A stretch of DNA of 6,353 nucleotides from Alphaproteobacteria bacterium. Its GTDB lineage: Bacteria > Pseudomonadota > Alphaproteobacteria > UBA8366. The translations under genes were made by a program, and so were the position numbers. Below are positions 5,238 to 6,353 of the stretch, one piece after another. The stretch spans positions 1 through 6,353 of the forward strand of contig JABJCS010000422.1 of the NCBI GenBank assembly GCA_018665505.1. Direction: 5' to 3'. Each line of letters opens with the position of its first letter. Position 1 is the stretch's first letter. The notes under the pieces are model-generated. The model worked only from the letters and a program-made list of their open reading frames with translations. It had not been told where the DNA came from and searched no databases.

Positions 5238-6110
5238 ATGACTGAAACTTCCTCCAAAATCGAATTCTTGCGCGGCGTTCCCATTGTTGGTGAAAAACTG
5301 GCCAACGCTCTCGACGGTGCCCCAACGGTCGGTGTCTTGCGATTGAGTGGAATCATCGGCTCCTCCGGCATGGGACGGCGCACGGGCTTGGCGCTCGCCG
5401 AACAGGCATCGTCGATCGAGCGTGTCTTCAAATTATCGCGGCTGAAGGCAGTCGCACTGGCGATCAATTCACCCGGCGGATCGCCGGTGCAGTCCGCCTT
5501 GCTTGCGGGCCGCATTCGCCAGTTGGCGGAAGAGAAGGAAATCCCTGTCTACGCTTTTTGCGAGGATGTGGCGGCCTCTGGTGGGTATTGGCTGGCTTGT
5601 GCTGCCGAGGAAATTTATGCGGACCCGGCGTCTATAGTGGGCTCCATTGGTGTGGTCAGCGCCGGGTTCGGTTTCACGGAGTTACTCGAGAAGATCGGTG
5701 TCGAACGCCGCGTTCACACGTCTGGTGAGAAGAAAGGAATGCTCGATCCGTTCGTGCCCGAGGTCGAGGACGATCTGGAGCGATTGCGCGAAATTCAAGA
5801 AGACATTCACGAGCAGTTCAAGGACTACGTCCGAAAGCGCCGAGGCGCCAAACTTACCGCCAACGAGGATATGCTGTTCAGCGGGGAGTTCTGGACCGGC
5901 CGCCGGTCGCAGGAGCTGGGCTTGATCGACGGGCTCGGCGATTTGCGTTCCGTCATGCGGGAGAAATACGGCGAGAAGGTAAATTTACGCTTAGTAGGTG
6001 AACGCAAACGCTTCGGGTTGGTGCGGTTGTTGGGCGGGCAAGCGGATCTCGTCGATCAGGGGGTTGCGGCCCTTGAGGATCGCGCCTTTTGGAGCCGCTT
6101 CGGCCTATAA
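5238..6110 (+). CDS. S49 family serine peptidase (SppA/SohB-like, short form)
   Basis: This 290-residue protein is a ClpP-fold peptidase of the signal peptide peptidase A family. Core motifs are GVLRLSGIIG (32-41), INSPGGSP (76-83, oxyanion/strand region), the nucleophile S114 in DVAASGGYWLA, IVGSIGV (133-139), and K166 in SGEKKGMLDPF. S114 and K166 are 52 residues apart, equal to the Ser147-Lys199 spacing of Bacillus SppA, which supports a Ser-Lys dyad. The tail has FWTGRRSQELGLIDGLGD, also typical. There is no signal peptide or N-terminal membrane helix, unlike E. coli SppA or SohB, so it is probably cytosolic or peripherally attached. Such enzymes degrade residual signal peptides and other small peptides. 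The ATG at 5238 lacks a clear ribosome binding site, which suggests coupling to the upstream methyltransferase gene 47 bp away. Confidence 0.93.
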   Translation: MTETSSKIEFLRGVPIVGEKLANALDGAPTVGVLRLSGIIGSSGMGRRTGLALAEQASSIERVFKLSRLKAVALAINSPGGSPVQSALLAGRIRQLAEEKEIPVYAFCEDVAASGGYWLACAAEEIYADPASIVGSIGVVSAGFGFTELLEKIGVERRVHTSGEKKGMLDPFVPEVEDDLERLREIQEDIHEQFKDYVRKRRGAKLTANEDMLFSGEFWTGRRSQELGLIDGLGDLRSVMREKYGEKVNLRLVGERKRFGLVRLLGGQADLVDQGVAALEDRAFWSRFGL

Positions 6111-6154
6111 CCGGTTGGCTTGTACGGGCGCGTGTCCCCGTCTAAGTTCGGGCG

Positions 6155-6353
6155 ATGCTCGGTTTCAGTCTTACAAAAATCGTCGTGTTGGCGGCTATTG
6201 TTGCCGCCGTCTGGTATGGTTTCAAATTCGTTGGCAGGCTCGAGAAGCGCCGCAAGGAAGACTTGGCGGCGTCTCGAAAGCCCGAACCGGCGGATATCAA
6301 GGATGTCGGCGAGATGATTAAATGCCCGAAATGCGACGCTTTCGTCGCCGCGA
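6155..6353 (+). CDS. small membrane-anchored CPxC (zinc-ribbon-like) protein, 5' part
   Basis: The frame from ATG 6155 runs off the window after 66 codons. It begins MLGFSLTKIVVLAAIVAAVWYGFKF, a single N-terminal membrane helix (about residues 5-22). A basic stretch (GRLEKRRKED) follows, then a polar linker, then EMIKCPKCDAFVA with C57 and C60. This matches my recollection of small alphaproteobacterial proteins of the PP0621 type: membrane anchor, short linker and a C-terminal 'CP.C..YV' metal-binding knuckle whose second Cys pair would lie beyond the window. The function is unknown. The positive charges after the helix suggest that the ribbon faces the cytoplasm. It follows the S49 peptidase by 44 bp. 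No good ribosome binding site is seen, only CGGGCG directly before the ATG. Confidence 0.72.
   Translation, partial: MLGFSLTKIVVLAAIVAAVWYGFKFVGRLEKRRKEDLAASRKPEPADIKDVGEMIKCPKCDAFVAA

Noticed and set aside
6108..6116. Second copy of TAACCGGTT, also at 1283-1291
   Set aside because: Two copies of a nine-base string, one overlapping a stop codon, is too little to call a regulatory motif.
6124..6141. ACGGG...CCCGT inverted repeat after the S49 peptidase gene
   Set aside because: Only five pairs with an eight-base loop and no T-run; not a credible terminator, and the next gene probably shares the transcript.

Overview
The window looks like a chromosomal segment of an alphaproteobacterium, plausibly of the Rhodospirillales type. 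I infer this from moderately GC-rich coding with GC-biased third codon positions, and from the right-hand gene set: a long-chain polyprenyl diphosphate synthase divergent from a DUF2007/TrmN6-like methyltransferase, then an S49 peptidase and a small CPxC membrane protein. I recall that neighbourhood from alphaproteobacteria; no database search was done.

Left part (1-1883, + strand): the C-terminal 143 residues of an FkbM-type methyltransferase, then after 42 bp a classical short-chain dehydrogenase/reductase with a complete catalytic tetrad and an acidic residue favouring NAD(H). The pair looks like the end of a surface-polysaccharide or metabolite operon. A separate gene follows for a 192-residue, apparently disordered protein that contains no Lys, Cys, Trp, His or Tyr.

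Middle (1884-2512): no intact gene. On the minus strand at 1899-2082 is what looks like a 60-residue small membrane protein with a good ribosome binding site. It is broken by a single extra base, so it is a pseudogene, a sequence error or a +1 frameshift site. To its right are several short perfect inverted repeats (2119-2182, 2291-2305, 2330-2349) in sequence of non-coding character.

Right part: on the minus strand, an AhpD-like carboxymuconolactone decarboxylase family protein is preceded by a possible 26-codon leader ORF that abuts its start (TAG-ATG) and by a consensus TATAAT. Upstream of that is the polyprenyl diphosphate synthase that would make the ubiquinone side chain. Its promoter carries two palindromes, one over the -35 and one over the predicted start point, in a 108-bp divergent intergenic region. 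On the + strand are a DUF2007-methyltransferase fusion protein, an S49 peptidase lacking an evident signal or membrane segment, and the start of a small membrane-anchored zinc-ribbon-like protein cut by the window edge.

I found no mobile element, CRISPR array, tRNA or rRNA. The items most worth a second look are the DUF2007-methyltransferase fusion, the frameshifted small membrane protein, the lysine-free disordered protein, and the regulatory DNA of the prenyl synthase and AhpD-like genes.
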